Source of the DNA: Holophagaceae bacterium
Lineage (GTDB): Bacteria; Acidobacteriota; Holophagae; Holophagales; Holophagaceae
Direction: 5' to 3'
Length of the DNA stretch: 37,060 bases
NCBI GenBank assembly: GCA_025350765.1
Contig: JANXXC010000290.1
Location: 1 to 37,060, forward strand
The notes beneath the pieces were generated by a model that worked only from the letters and a program-made list of their open reading frames with translations, did no database searches and was not told where the DNA came from. Shown piece after piece: positions 17,672-26,368 of the stretch. A program made the translations under genes and the position numbers. The first letter of the stretch is position 1, and each line of letters opens with the position of its first letter.

Positions 17672-18499
17672 TCAGGGATGTTCGTCCATCCAAGCTCGCG
17701 CGGCCTTGAGGTCCGCCCACACGGCGCCGCGCACTTCGTTGGTGTATTGACGCAGCACGTAGGCCGGGTGGAAGGTCGGCATCACGGGGATGGAGCGATG
17801 CAATTCCAACCTCTGCCAAGCACCGCGAACCTTGGTGATGCCCGTGGAAACACCCAATAATTCCCGCAGCGGCGTCGCTCCCAAGGTCACGATGACCGCA
17901 GGGTCGATGAGCTCGATCTGGCGCTTGAGGTAGCCCAGGCAGGCCTGGGATTCCGACGGTGTCGGCGTCCGGTTGTCGGGAGGGCGGCACTTCACCAGGT
18001 TGGCGATGTAGACCTGATTCCGCTGGAATCCAATGGCTCCGATCATCTTGTCTAACAGTTCGCCGGCCTTCCCCACGAAAGGCCGCCCCTGTTGGTCTTC
18101 ATCCTTACCGGGGCCCTCTCCGATGAACATGAGCCGGGCTTCCGCATCCCCTTCCCCGAAGACGAAACGGAAGCGGCCGGGGCCCAACGGGCAAGCCAGG
18201 CAGCCTTGGATGCAGCGCTCCAAGGCCGCCAGATCCGGAGCCGCCCTGACCACCTCCGCTGGGGGCCTTGCCACTGGCCCTTCGGGCGCTAGGTAGGATG
18301 CGGACACCTGGCCAGGCCTAGGTGATGGCTGGGGCATCGCGGGCTGTGACCGAGGCTCCGGAGGCCGCCCCGGCGCGGATTCGACCACCTTGGGATGGGC
18401 CGGGACCTCCACCTGCTCTCTCACCAAACCCATGACTCCCAGCTCCCGGAGCGTATCGACCCAGGGCTGAAGCGAATGTTCCTGCGGTTGGTTGGCCAC
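17672..18499 (-). CDS. Family 4 uracil-DNA glycosylase ([4Fe-4S])
   Basis: CIQGCLACPL, LMFIGEGPGKDEDQQGRPFVGKAGELLDKMI, YIANLVKCRPPDNRTP, VTLGATPLRELLG, VMPTFHPAYVLR. Confidence 0.95.
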   Translation of the reverse strand: MANQPQEHSLQPWVDTLRELGVMGLVREQVEVPAHPKVVESAPGRPPEPRSQPAMPQPSPRPGQVSASYLAPEGPVARPPAEVVRAAPDLAALERCIQGCLACPLGPGRFRFVFGEGDAEARLMFIGEGPGKDEDQQGRPFVGKAGELLDKMIGAIGFQRNQVYIANLVKCRPPDNRTPTPSESQACLGYLKRQIELIDPAVIVTLGATPLRELLGVSTGITKVRGAWQRLELHRSIPVMPTFHPAYVLRQYTNEVRGAVWADLKAARAWMDEHP

Positions 18500-18556
18500 C
18501 CATCTAGACTACCCAGGCGGGCCCGTATCCAGGTGGGGCCTCAAAAATTGTCAGAC

Positions 18557-18588
18557 CGGGGAACCTCATTCCCCGCCCGGGCATCTAA
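18557..18588 (+). promoter_or_regulatory. Candidate ECF-type (SigE-like) promoter overlapping a perfect hairpin, upstream of the ECF sigma gene
   Basis: GGAACCT (18560-18566)-N17-TCTAA (18584-18588), resembling GGAACTT-N16-TCTGA; also CGGGGAA-CCTCA-TTCCCCG (18557-18575). Confidence 0.4.
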
Positions 18589-18603
18589 GCCCTGGAGCGA
18601 CGC

Positions 18604-19146
18604 ATGCAAAGCCCCATTGAACAGCTCAAACCTAAAGGCCATCTGGCTGAAAATACACCCTTCGGAACGTCGACAGACTTCTATGGCGCCTTCGCGGAGC
18701 TCTACCCGCGGCTGGTGAACTATGGTCGGCGATTCGGGGCGACCTACCCCGAGGACATCGCCCAGGAGGCCTTTGTCATCCTGATGCAGCGGCAAGTGGC
18801 CGTGGAACACCCGACGGCCTTTCTTTACGGCACCGTGCGGACCCTGGCGCTCACCGAACGCCGCCCCATGAAGAATCAGAACCTGAGTTTGGAAGTGGTC
18901 ATGGAGCCCGGCCGGGCCGCAGACGCTGAAGAGCAACTGTTGAGCCGCGAGATCCGGGAGCGCATGCGAACCCTTTCACCCACCTTCCGCGAGGCGCTCT
19001 GGCTCTTCGTAGTGGAAGGCCTCTCCATCCGCGAGATCTCCGACATCCTGAGCATCCCAGAAGCGACCGTAAAGACCCGCATCCATCGAGCAAAAGCCCA
19101 GCTTAAAGACCAACTGAACCCCGGAGGCATCCATGCCCTGGCTTGA
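18604..19146 (+). CDS. RNA polymerase sigma factor, ECF/sigma-70 family
   Basis: Region 2 (FYGAFAELYPRLVNYGRRFGATYPEDIAQEAFVILMQR) and region 4 (LSPTFREALWLFVVEGLSIREISDILSIPEATVKTRIHRAKAQLK). Confidence 0.93.
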   Translation: MQSPIEQLKPKGHLAENTPFGTSTDFYGAFAELYPRLVNYGRRFGATYPEDIAQEAFVILMQRQVAVEHPTAFLYGTVRTLALTERRPMKNQNLSLEVVMEPGRAADAEEQLLSREIRERMRTLSPTFREALWLFVVEGLSIREISDILSIPEATVKTRIHRAKAQLKDQLNPGGIHALA

Positions 19147-19741
19147 TCCCGCCCGCCAAGACGAATCCCTCGAAGACCGCGAACTGCGGGCTGAACTGCG
19201 GGGCCTCGTCGGACTCCCCATGAGCAGCTTCGAATCGAATTTCTTCGGCGCCGAACCCACGCCCGAACTGGTGAAGCTCGCCGACAATCTGCGCGCCGAG
19301 GCTCTTCGCCGTCGCAACACCTCCCGCCACCGGCCCATGTGGATGCTGTTGGCTGCGGGCCTTCCGGTCGCCCTGCTGATTTCGGGCCTTGGCGCCTGGG
19401 GCATCCAGCAGAAACAGAAAGCGGACGTCCTAGCCGCCGCCGCTGTGGTCGAGAAGGCCAAGGCCGAGCGGGCCGCCCAGTCCTCTCAGGTGGGGATGAG
19501 CCGGGATCGTGAAGGCCATGCCACCGATCCAAATAAGACCCCGAAGACCCCGCTGAAGCCTGAGGATTCCGCGCCCGCTGCGGACCCCTCCCTCCGGCTG
19601 GCTTCCACCAAGAGTCACAAAGGAACTGGCACCACCACCTTTACTCCAGGGAAGCCCGCGAATCCTACGGACTACCCTGTCATCGAGGTGAAGCAGACCC
19701 TGCTGCCACCTCCCGTCGGCGAGCGAGTCAAAGCGCAATAA
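19133..19741 (+). CDS. Single-pass membrane protein, putative anti-sigma factor co-encoded with the ECF sigma
   Basis: Overlaps the sigma gene by 14 bp; charged N-terminus, one TM (MWMLLAAGLPVALLISGLGAWGI), Pro/Thr/Lys-rich C-terminus; no Cys/His zinc anti-sigma motif. Confidence 0.7.
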   Translation: MPWLDPARQDESLEDRELRAELRGLVGLPMSSFESNFFGAEPTPELVKLADNLRAEALRRRNTSRHRPMWMLLAAGLPVALLISGLGAWGIQQKQKADVLAAAAVVEKAKAERAAQSSQVGMSRDREGHATDPNKTPKTPLKPEDSAPAADPSLRLASTKSHKGTGTTTFTPGKPANPTDYPVIEVKQTLLPPPVGERVKAQ

Positions 19742-19778
19742 GACTTTCGAAAGGATGCCTTGGGAAGGGCAAAAGAGA

Positions 19779-19807
19779 GGCCCCGCACTGCGGGGCCTTT
19801 TTCTTTC
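19779..19807 (+). terminator. Rho-independent terminator after the sigma/anti-sigma operon
   Basis: GGCCCCGC-ACT-GCGGGGCC followed by TTTTTCTTTCT. Confidence 0.92.
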
Positions 19808-19814
19808 TATCGCA

Positions 19815-21722
19815 TCAACCCGCTTGGGCGTGGCCAGGGCTCCAACCGCGTTCATTGAGCAGACGCGCGCCTTGGATACGGGTGAGCCGAAAGGCCATTT
19901 CTTCCTGGTGCAGGTGGCAGAAGGCCTGGAGATGATCGCCTTCCAGCGTGCGCGGCGTGACGCGCCGCAATTGGGTGCGGTGCGCGGCGGGAGGCAGGTA
20001 GGTAAGTTCCACGATGAGGTTGTGGCCCGAAGCGTATTCGAGGATGAGCTGCATCTCTTCAGCGGCTTGGTTGCCCCCGCCCAGGTGCAGCATGGGCACG
20101 CGTTTCTGCACCTCCTGGAAGAGGTTCGGATCTTCGTCGTGGAGCTTCTGGAGCGCGGTGCGGACCATCTGGCGCACGGGCTCTAGATGATGATTCATGC
20201 CCTTCTCATCCACGAAGGCGAGGCAGGCCATGGACCAGAGGTAAAGGTCCTCTTCTTCGTCCAGGCTCACCGGCAAGAATCGGCCGGGCTTGGGCAGGTA
20301 GCCCGCGGCCTTCAACAGCGCGAAGGCGTTGCCGTTGCCCTGCACTTCCATCACGGTGTCTGAAATGGGGATGAGCTTAAGGGGCGAGAGCTCCGGGCGC
20401 AGGCGCAGCTCTTCCGCCAGATGCGCGGTGCGGGCACGCACCAGCCGCTTGCCCTGTTGCACTTCGACCTCGCCGACCCGCTGTCCCAGGTCATCGAGAA
20501 GCTGCAACAGGGTCGAGGGAAGGGCAGGCCCGGGATCGCCGAGGCGGTTCTTGATCTCCTCGAGGCAAAGGCCCGAATCCAGCGCGCGGACGAGGGTATC
20601 TGGACCCAATCGAAAGGTAGCCATGGTGTCGAGGCCCTCGACCTCGGCCAGCTGCGCCAGTTTCAGAAGTCGATGGGGATTCTGAAACATGGGCGTGAGC
20701 CCTTCGAGGGTGGGCTGAAGCACCAGGGGCGGCTCGGTCATCAGCGGTCCCCAATGGCCCTCGGTGCCACGCAGATCCCGCAAGAGATATTCCTGCGCCA
20801 AGGCCTCGCCATGGGCCGTGAGGCCTAGGTGCTCGCGGGAGCCATCCAGTGCGATGAGGCCCATGCGCCCCAGGAAAGGTAGGAAGGCGGTGCGGGTGCG
20901 ATTCTCGTCCAGCGGATGCAGGGTTTTCAAAAAGGCGAGGAAAGGCTGGATAGAGAGCACCTGTCCGCGGCGCTCGAGCAGGTGCTGCATCAGGAAGCGG
21001 CGATCCTCCGCGGGCGGCATGTCCCAGGATTTGAGGTCGTGCTCCAGAAGGCTCGCGAAGGCCCTTTCGGCCACCCACCGCGGAGGGTGGGCCAGCACCG
21101 CCGGAAGCAGCGTATCCACACGGCCTTCGCGGCTCCAGAGAAGGCCCAGGCGGTGCAGCAGCGTAAAGAGCAGCGTGGCATCCTGCTCCTCCTGCAGGAA
21201 AACGTTGTGGGAGAGCAACTGGGTCAGATCCTTCTTGGCCGGTAGTCCTCCCTTCAGAACCCGGATTCCCGCCACACAACGCAGCAGCACCGAGGTGAGC
21301 GCCATGGAGAAACCATAGAGCGGAGCGGGCTGCAGCAGTGCCTCGGGCGAACCCTGGAAATTCAAGGAATGATCGTCGAAGTCCGCCAGCGCGTCAGCCA
21401 CGCGCTCGGCCACGGACCAGCCTTCGGCGGTGGGGAAGATGAGCCCCAGGTCCGCTAGGTGCACCTCCACACCCGGCTCAGGCAGGGTGCCTGATTCCAC
21501 CAGGTGTTTCAGCACCAGGAGGTCTTTGCTTTCGAGGTCTGCCAGGGTGTTGGAGAGCTGTTTGTGGTCTTCGAGATGAAAGACCATGGTTTTCAGGAGC
21601 CGCACGCGGCCTTCAGGCCCTTCCTCCCAGCGGTGAGGAATGGGCAATCTGCGATGTTCGCAGATCCTCCTCAGGTGTTCGTCGGTGCAATTGGAAAGCA
21701 AATGGTATTGGGAAAGCGGCAT
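19815..21722 (-). CDS. Helicase-associated (XPB/Ssl2-like N-terminal) domain protein with C-terminal WYL-like module; no helicase motor seen
   Basis: FRLGPDTLVRALDSGLCLEEIKNRLGD...LPSTLLQLLDDLGQRVGEVEVQQGKRLVRART...LKLIPISDTVMEVQGNGNAFALLKAAGYLP matches the Helicase_C_3-type pattern; end LIVELTYLPPAAHRTQLRRVTPRTLEGDHLQAFCHLHQEEMAFRLTRIQGARLL is WYL-like. No Walker A/DEAD-type motifs seen. Start at MPLSQYHLL. Confidence 0.7.
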   Translation of the reverse strand: MPLSQYHLLSNCTDEHLRRICEHRRLPIPHRWEEGPEGRVRLLKTMVFHLEDHKQLSNTLADLESKDLLVLKHLVESGTLPEPGVEVHLADLGLIFPTAEGWSVAERVADALADFDDHSLNFQGSPEALLQPAPLYGFSMALTSVLLRCVAGIRVLKGGLPAKKDLTQLLSHNVFLQEEQDATLLFTLLHRLGLLWSREGRVDTLLPAVLAHPPRWVAERAFASLLEHDLKSWDMPPAEDRRFLMQHLLERRGQVLSIQPFLAFLKTLHPLDENRTRTAFLPFLGRMGLIALDGSREHLGLTAHGEALAQEYLLRDLRGTEGHWGPLMTEPPLVLQPTLEGLTPMFQNPHRLLKLAQLAEVEGLDTMATFRLGPDTLVRALDSGLCLEEIKNRLGDPGPALPSTLLQLLDDLGQRVGEVEVQQGKRLVRARTAHLAEELRLRPELSPLKLIPISDTVMEVQGNGNAFALLKAAGYLPKPGRFLPVSLDEEEDLYLWSMACLAFVDEKGMNHHLEPVRQMVRTALQKLHDEDPNLFQEVQKRVPMLHLGGGNQAAEEMQLILEYASGHNLIVELTYLPPAAHRTQLRRVTPRTLEGDHLQAFCHLHQEEMAFRLTRIQGARLLNERGWSPGHAQAG

Positions 21723-21814
21723 GGATCCTCGCGCGCAGTTGCGGGTACACGTGACCTTCCAGTTTCTCACGGAGAGGCTGAATGTCCACGCTTGAAATTC
21801 ATTGAGCGCGTGTT

Positions 21815-24670
21815 TCAGAACCCAGAAAGGAGAGCCGCGATGTCCTCATCGTCCACGTCGCCGTCGCCGTCGAAATCCGCGCGTGCATCCGCAGAAGGCG
21901 TGCCCGGGCCGCTGTAGGCCACCGCGGCAAGGGCTAGGTCCAGCACATCCGCGATCCCATCCCCATTGAGATCCCGGGACTTCCCGGTGATGAAGGCGGA
22001 GGCATAGCGGGTAGGATCCGCCGAGCTGATGGCCCGCAGCTCATAGGTCCCTGGCTGAGGGGGCGCAGTGAACCGCACGGCTCGACTGCCCTGGGGAACC
22101 AGATCCCCGCCGGTGGCGCTCCAGGTAACACTTTGATCCGCCGCGCCCAGAACCGTGGCCGTGAATAGGCGGGCGGCGCCGGTGGCCATGGTCGCCTGGA
22201 CCGGTCCGACGCCCACCTCCACGGCGCCGCTGCGGGAGCCCAGCTCCCAAACGCCACGGCCAAAGGTCGCCGCGCGCAGGAAGCTTCCGTCGGGCGCGAC
22301 AAAGAGATCGCGCACCGCCACGAGGGGCATCCCGGTGCCATAGCGGGACCAGGAGGCGCCACCATCCAGCGATCGATAGACCCCGAAATCCGTACCCGCA
22401 AACAGCCACCCCGCCTTTGACGGATCGTTCTGGATCACGTGCACCGGAATCCCGAAGGGAAAGCCGTTGGCCACGTCCAGTGGGGTGAAACTGGCCCCGG
22501 CGTCTAGGCTCTTCCACGCATGGCTGCGGCTCAGATCCGGCGACACCGAGGCGACATAAATGACGCTTGAGTCGTGGGTATCGAACCAGACGTAACTCAT
22601 GAAGCGGTCGTTGTTCGGCAGAGCGCCGAATTGCCGCCAGGCTCCGCCGGTGGTGATGTAGCCCGAACCCGTTCCCACCTGAGCATCCGCGGTGCCACTG
22701 GATGCGATGGCGAGGGTGTGGGGATCCGAGTTGGCTGCCGCCACGGCGCGAATGTTCCGGCTGCTATCGAATCCATCCATGGCCAGGGCCCGCCAGGAAT
22801 CCGCAAAATCGGAGCTCAACCACACCTTGTCGAAAGAGTGCGTATAGACCGTGTTGCCCGTGGGATCCGCGGTCCCTGCCACGAGATCCGTCACGAAGGG
22901 GGAATTGGTAGTGGCATCGGAAAGCCCATTGATGCTTCGCGTGAAGGGGGTCGCACCGCCGTCGGTGCTTTTGAAAATGATGGAGGTATAGACGGATCCC
23001 AGCATCAAGTTCCCGTTTCGAGGATGGATCAGGGTGCCAAATCCATCACCACCCACGCGGTCTTCAAAGGATCCGCTCAAGAAGAGGCCGGCGCCTTCAT
23101 CTTGCCGAACCCGGGTGCCGTTGTCCTGAAGCCCGAGCGTGATGAGGTCCTTCGCGTTGGGTGGTGTGAGCGCCAGGGTGGACCCGAGGCGATAGACAAG
23201 ATGGGTAGAGATTCCCCGATTGCGGCGATTGTCGATGAAGGTCACCAGGCTCGGCACCGTGGGGCCCGCGCCTGGACCGCTGGTGGGCACCATGGCGGAG
23301 GGCAGCATCGGTTCCCTCAGGATGCAGAGCCCCCCATCGCTACCCATAAGAAGCGTCTTCGGGCCCGCCTTGGACCAGGCCGCCACGTGGAAATCCGCAT
23401 GAGCGTAGACATGGCGGTTGGCGTACCAATGGCTAAGCTGGGTCCAGTTCTGGCCGCCATCTTCACTGCGATACAAACAAGCCGTGGTGCCCACAAACAC
23501 GCGATTGATGTCCTCGGGATCCACCGCGAGGCCCTGGTTGTAGAAGCCTTGAGTTCCGTCGTAGGCGATCAGGTCCTGGCCGATGCCTTGGAAGAGTCCG
23601 CCGCGCTGTTCGTTGGCAAACCTGAAAGTCCAGCTGCGCCCCTGGTCCTCGGTCTTCAATAGGCCCCGCTCCACAGAACCCCTCACCTGCCCAAGACCCC
23701 AGCCAATGCTGGCGCTCGCGGGGCTCGTCGCGATGGAGATCCGGATCGGTGAAATACCGCTCAGCGCAGCCTGCGCCCAGGTGGCGCCCCCATCGTGCGA
23801 GTGCCAAAGACTTCCGGCGCTCGTCAGGCCATCCACCTGAAGGCTGCACGCCAGATCCAAGAGACTGAAGCGCACCAAGCTCCATACTTTGCCCGAGGTG
23901 TTGCCATCCAGTCCCACCGAAATGAAGGTTCGCCCCCCGTCCACACTGCGTTTAAGGCCATCATTGCCGCCCACCAGAACGACGTCCTGATCCACGGGCA
24001 GGATGCAGTAGGTCCTGGTCATAGCGCCGAGCCCCGTGCTGGGGCTCCAGGTTGAACCGCCGTTCCCCGAACGAAAGAATCCGCGGGCTTCCGCCGCGTG
24101 CGCATCGCCCATGCCGAGATAAATCACTTCGGGATCCACGGGACTCATGGCCACGGCGCCCACCGCCAGGGTTCCCGCGCTGCTGGCCCAGGGCAGTGCG
24201 TCGGTGATCGGCCTCCAAACCCAATCTCGATTCGTGCCCAGATCGGCGTTGATGCATTTGAAGAGCCCACCACCGCTGGTGGCGAGATAGAGAATGTTGG
24301 GATCCCGGGGATGGGTGAGGATGCCCGTCACGCGGCCACCATCCACATCGGGATAGCCGTCATCCACCCGATTTGAAAAGGGGCCGAGATTCACCCAGGC
24401 TTCCGGGCGGGCCTGGACCCCCGCCAATCGGGTCTGAAGAATTTGGTCCCGTCCTAGTTCTTCCGCCGCCAGCGCGGCCTTGCGATCCAGGTCCACCGGG
24501 CGCAGCCGCCCGCCCGACCAAAAAAGATCCCACTGTTCGCGAAGCTCCTCGTGGTCCAGGCCAGGGCGTCCAGGATCGGCTTGCCGGGCGGGCAAATCCC
24601 GCCGCAAGCCAGGGCCTTGGGCGAGGACCGCGAGTGAGGTGAAGGCCATCAAGACCAAAGGAAGTCGCAT
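21815..24670 (-). CDS. Secreted BNR/Asp-box beta-propeller protein with C-terminal dockerin type I-like module
   Basis: Signal peptide MRLPLVLMAFTSLAVLAQG; repeated S-x-D-G-G-x-T-W motifs (SGNGGSTW, SVDGGRTF, SHDGGATW, SEDGGQNW, SLDGGASW); C-terminal DLNGDGIADVLDLALAAVAY...ADFDGDGDVDDEDIAALL. Start at MRLPLV. Confidence 0.88.
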   Translation of the reverse strand: MRLPLVLMAFTSLAVLAQGPGLRRDLPARQADPGRPGLDHEELREQWDLFWSGGRLRPVDLDRKAALAAEELGRDQILQTRLAGVQARPEAWVNLGPFSNRVDDGYPDVDGGRVTGILTHPRDPNILYLATSGGGLFKCINADLGTNRDWVWRPITDALPWASSAGTLAVGAVAMSPVDPEVIYLGMGDAHAAEARGFFRSGNGGSTWSPSTGLGAMTRTYCILPVDQDVVLVGGNDGLKRSVDGGRTFISVGLDGNTSGKVWSLVRFSLLDLACSLQVDGLTSAGSLWHSHDGGATWAQAALSGISPIRISIATSPASASIGWGLGQVRGSVERGLLKTEDQGRSWTFRFANEQRGGLFQGIGQDLIAYDGTQGFYNQGLAVDPEDINRVFVGTTACLYRSEDGGQNWTQLSHWYANRHVYAHADFHVAAWSKAGPKTLLMGSDGGLCILREPMLPSAMVPTSGPGAGPTVPSLVTFIDNRRNRGISTHLVYRLGSTLALTPPNAKDLITLGLQDNGTRVRQDEGAGLFLSGSFEDRVGGDGFGTLIHPRNGNLMLGSVYTSIIFKSTDGGATPFTRSINGLSDATTNSPFVTDLVAGTADPTGNTVYTHSFDKVWLSSDFADSWRALAMDGFDSSRNIRAVAAANSDPHTLAIASSGTADAQVGTGSGYITTGGAWRQFGALPNNDRFMSYVWFDTHDSSVIYVASVSPDLSRSHAWKSLDAGASFTPLDVANGFPFGIPVHVIQNDPSKAGWLFAGTDFGVYRSLDGGASWSRYGTGMPLVAVRDLFVAPDGSFLRAATFGRGVWELGSRSGAVEVGVGPVQATMATGAARLFTATVLGAADQSVTWSATGGDLVPQGSRAVRFTAPPQPGTYELRAISSADPTRYASAFITGKSRDLNGDGIADVLDLALAAVAYSGPGTPSADARADFDGDGDVDDEDIAALLSGF

Positions 24671-24737
24671 GAGACAAGCATAAGGTGCTGCTGGCGAATC
24701 CTTGGCTATGCCGCGATCTCTGTGCTTGGATGAATCC

Positions 24738-25766
24738 ATGACTCGCCTCGAGATTTGGCTGACCTTGCTCCCGGGCCTTGTCCTCGCCGCAGCGGCGGAG
24801 CCTTTGCTCGCCCGGTGGCGGCGGGATCTGCCCGTTTACCGGCGCCATGGGCGGATCTTCCTCGTCCTGGCGGTCTCAAGCCTGGCGGGGCTTCTGATGG
24901 TGGCGTGGCGCTCCGGAAGCTCGGCCCGCTGGGGCTTCTGGGGGCTGTTGATGCTCGGATCAGGGGCGGGCTTGGCCCTGATGTCCCTGCGCCGACTACT
25001 CTCCCGAAATCTCGCGGATTGGGGCTGGCGGCGCGGCAGCGCCAAAAGGCCGGCCCCTGAAAGACCTCTGATCCTGGTGGCCGATCCCCACTGGAACGAT
25101 GAGCTGGTGGGCCTGCAAGCGGCCACGCGGCTGTATCCAGAGGCAGACTGGCTTTTCCTTGGTGATGTCTTCGACGTGTGGGTAGGGCTGCCCGGCATGA
25201 TGTCCGACGCACAGCGCAGCTTCCTCTCCTGGGTCCGCGAACGCAGGCGGGCTGGGCGATGGGTAGGGCTGTGGATGGGCAACCGGGAGTTTTTTTTGGA
25301 TCGATACGCTCCTCTTTTCGACCTCATGGGTGAGGGGGTGGAAGGGGAGCTGGAAGGCGAGAATCTGGCCTTTGAACATGGGGATCTGATCAATGCCCGG
25401 GACTGGCAGTACCGGACCTGGAATCTCGTCTCGCGCTCGGGGATCATGTGGCTGTTGTTCCGGCTCATGCCCGCGCGCCTGGCCGCTGCCATCGCGGCTC
25501 GACTCGAGTCGCAGATGCGGACCACCAACCGCGCCTACAAGCTGGCCTTCCCCCGGGATGCCTTCCGGGCCGCCGCGAAGGCCCACCCGGGCCGGGTTTT
25601 CATCACCGGCCACTTCCACAGCCACGAGATCGAGGACAACGGCATCGCCCTGCCCTGGGCCTTCGAGGGGGCCTTCATGCTATGGAGGTCGGGCCAGGTG
25701 GAAGCTCTGGCTGCACCGATGAAAGTGGATGAAGACCCAACTTTCCCCTGGGAAGCGCGTCCATAG
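24738..25766 (+). CDS. LpxH-like metallophosphoesterase with N-terminal transmembrane region
   Basis: Calcineurin-like motifs: ADPHWND, LFLGDVFDVWVG, WMGNREFFLD, FEHGDLIN, FITGHFHSHE; preceded by hydrophobic segments. Start at MTRLEIWL. Confidence 0.85.
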   Translation: MTRLEIWLTLLPGLVLAAAAEPLLARWRRDLPVYRRHGRIFLVLAVSSLAGLLMVAWRSGSSARWGFWGLLMLGSGAGLALMSLRRLLSRNLADWGWRRGSAKRPAPERPLILVADPHWNDELVGLQAATRLYPEADWLFLGDVFDVWVGLPGMMSDAQRSFLSWVRERRRAGRWVGLWMGNREFFLDRYAPLFDLMGEGVEGELEGENLAFEHGDLINARDWQYRTWNLVSRSGIMWLLFRLMPARLAAAIAARLESQMRTTNRAYKLAFPRDAFRAAAKAHPGRVFITGHFHSHEIEDNGIALPWAFEGAFMLWRSGQVEALAAPMKVDEDPTFPWEARP

Positions 25767-25792
25767 AATTCAGACCGACTGAGGAGGACTCC

Positions 25793-26365
25793 ATGAATCG
25801 CCTGAAGCTTGCTGTCATGGCCCTAGGACTGGCACTGTCCACCGCCTGTTCCAGCTACACGGTCAAGACCGACTACGACCCCACCATCACCTATTCCAGC
25901 TACCGGACCTTCGACTGGTACGCCGCCAGCAAAAAAGCTAAGGGCAAGGGCAGCGGAACGGATCCTCTGTTGGACAAGCGCGTGCGGGTGGTCGTGCAGA
26001 CGGTGCTGGAGGGCAAGGGATTCAAGCAGGAGACCTTAGGCGAACCGGATTTCCTGGTGACCTACTATCCCATCTTCCATAACCGGAAATATCGCACCAC
26101 CACCAGCTTCGGCGGCGGTTATGGCTGGGGCCGCAGGCATTGGGGCTATGGCGTCGGAACCCGGTTCAGCTCCAGTCAGGTGCACCAGTATCGCGAAGGC
26201 ACCATCGTGTTGGAGATCGTGGACAGCCGATCCAACCAACTGGTCTGGCAAGGGGCCGCCGAAGGCGCGCTCACGGATCTGAGCAATCCCGAGGACGCCC
26301 AGGAACAAATCAATAAAGCCGTGCGGGACATGCTCGCGAATTTTCCGCCGGGTCTCAGAAAATGA
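25793..26365 (+). CDS. DUF4136 domain-containing lipoprotein
   Basis: Lipobox-like LALSTACSSY; VKTDYDPTITYSSYRTFDWY; C-terminal NPEDAQEQINKAVRDMLANFPP; SD sequence GAGGAGG. Confidence 0.87.
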   Translation: MNRLKLAVMALGLALSTACSSYTVKTDYDPTITYSSYRTFDWYAASKKAKGKGSGTDPLLDKRVRVVVQTVLEGKGFKQETLGEPDFLVTYYPIFHNRKYRTTTSFGGGYGWGRRHWGYGVGTRFSSSQVHQYREGTIVLEIVDSRSNQLVWQGAAEGALTDLSNPEDAQEQINKAVRDMLANFPPGLRK

Positions 26366-26368
26366 TGC

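Noticed and set aside
20491-21279. 262-aa minus-strand ORF overlapping the helicase-associated/WYL-like gene in another frame
   Set aside because: Arg/Gly/Pro/Ala-rich out-of-frame translation inside a coherent 636-aa CDS.
22574-23662. 362-aa plus-strand ORF opposite the BNR-propeller gene
   Set aside because: Antisense to a gene with clear Asp-box repeats and signal peptide; no domain evidence.
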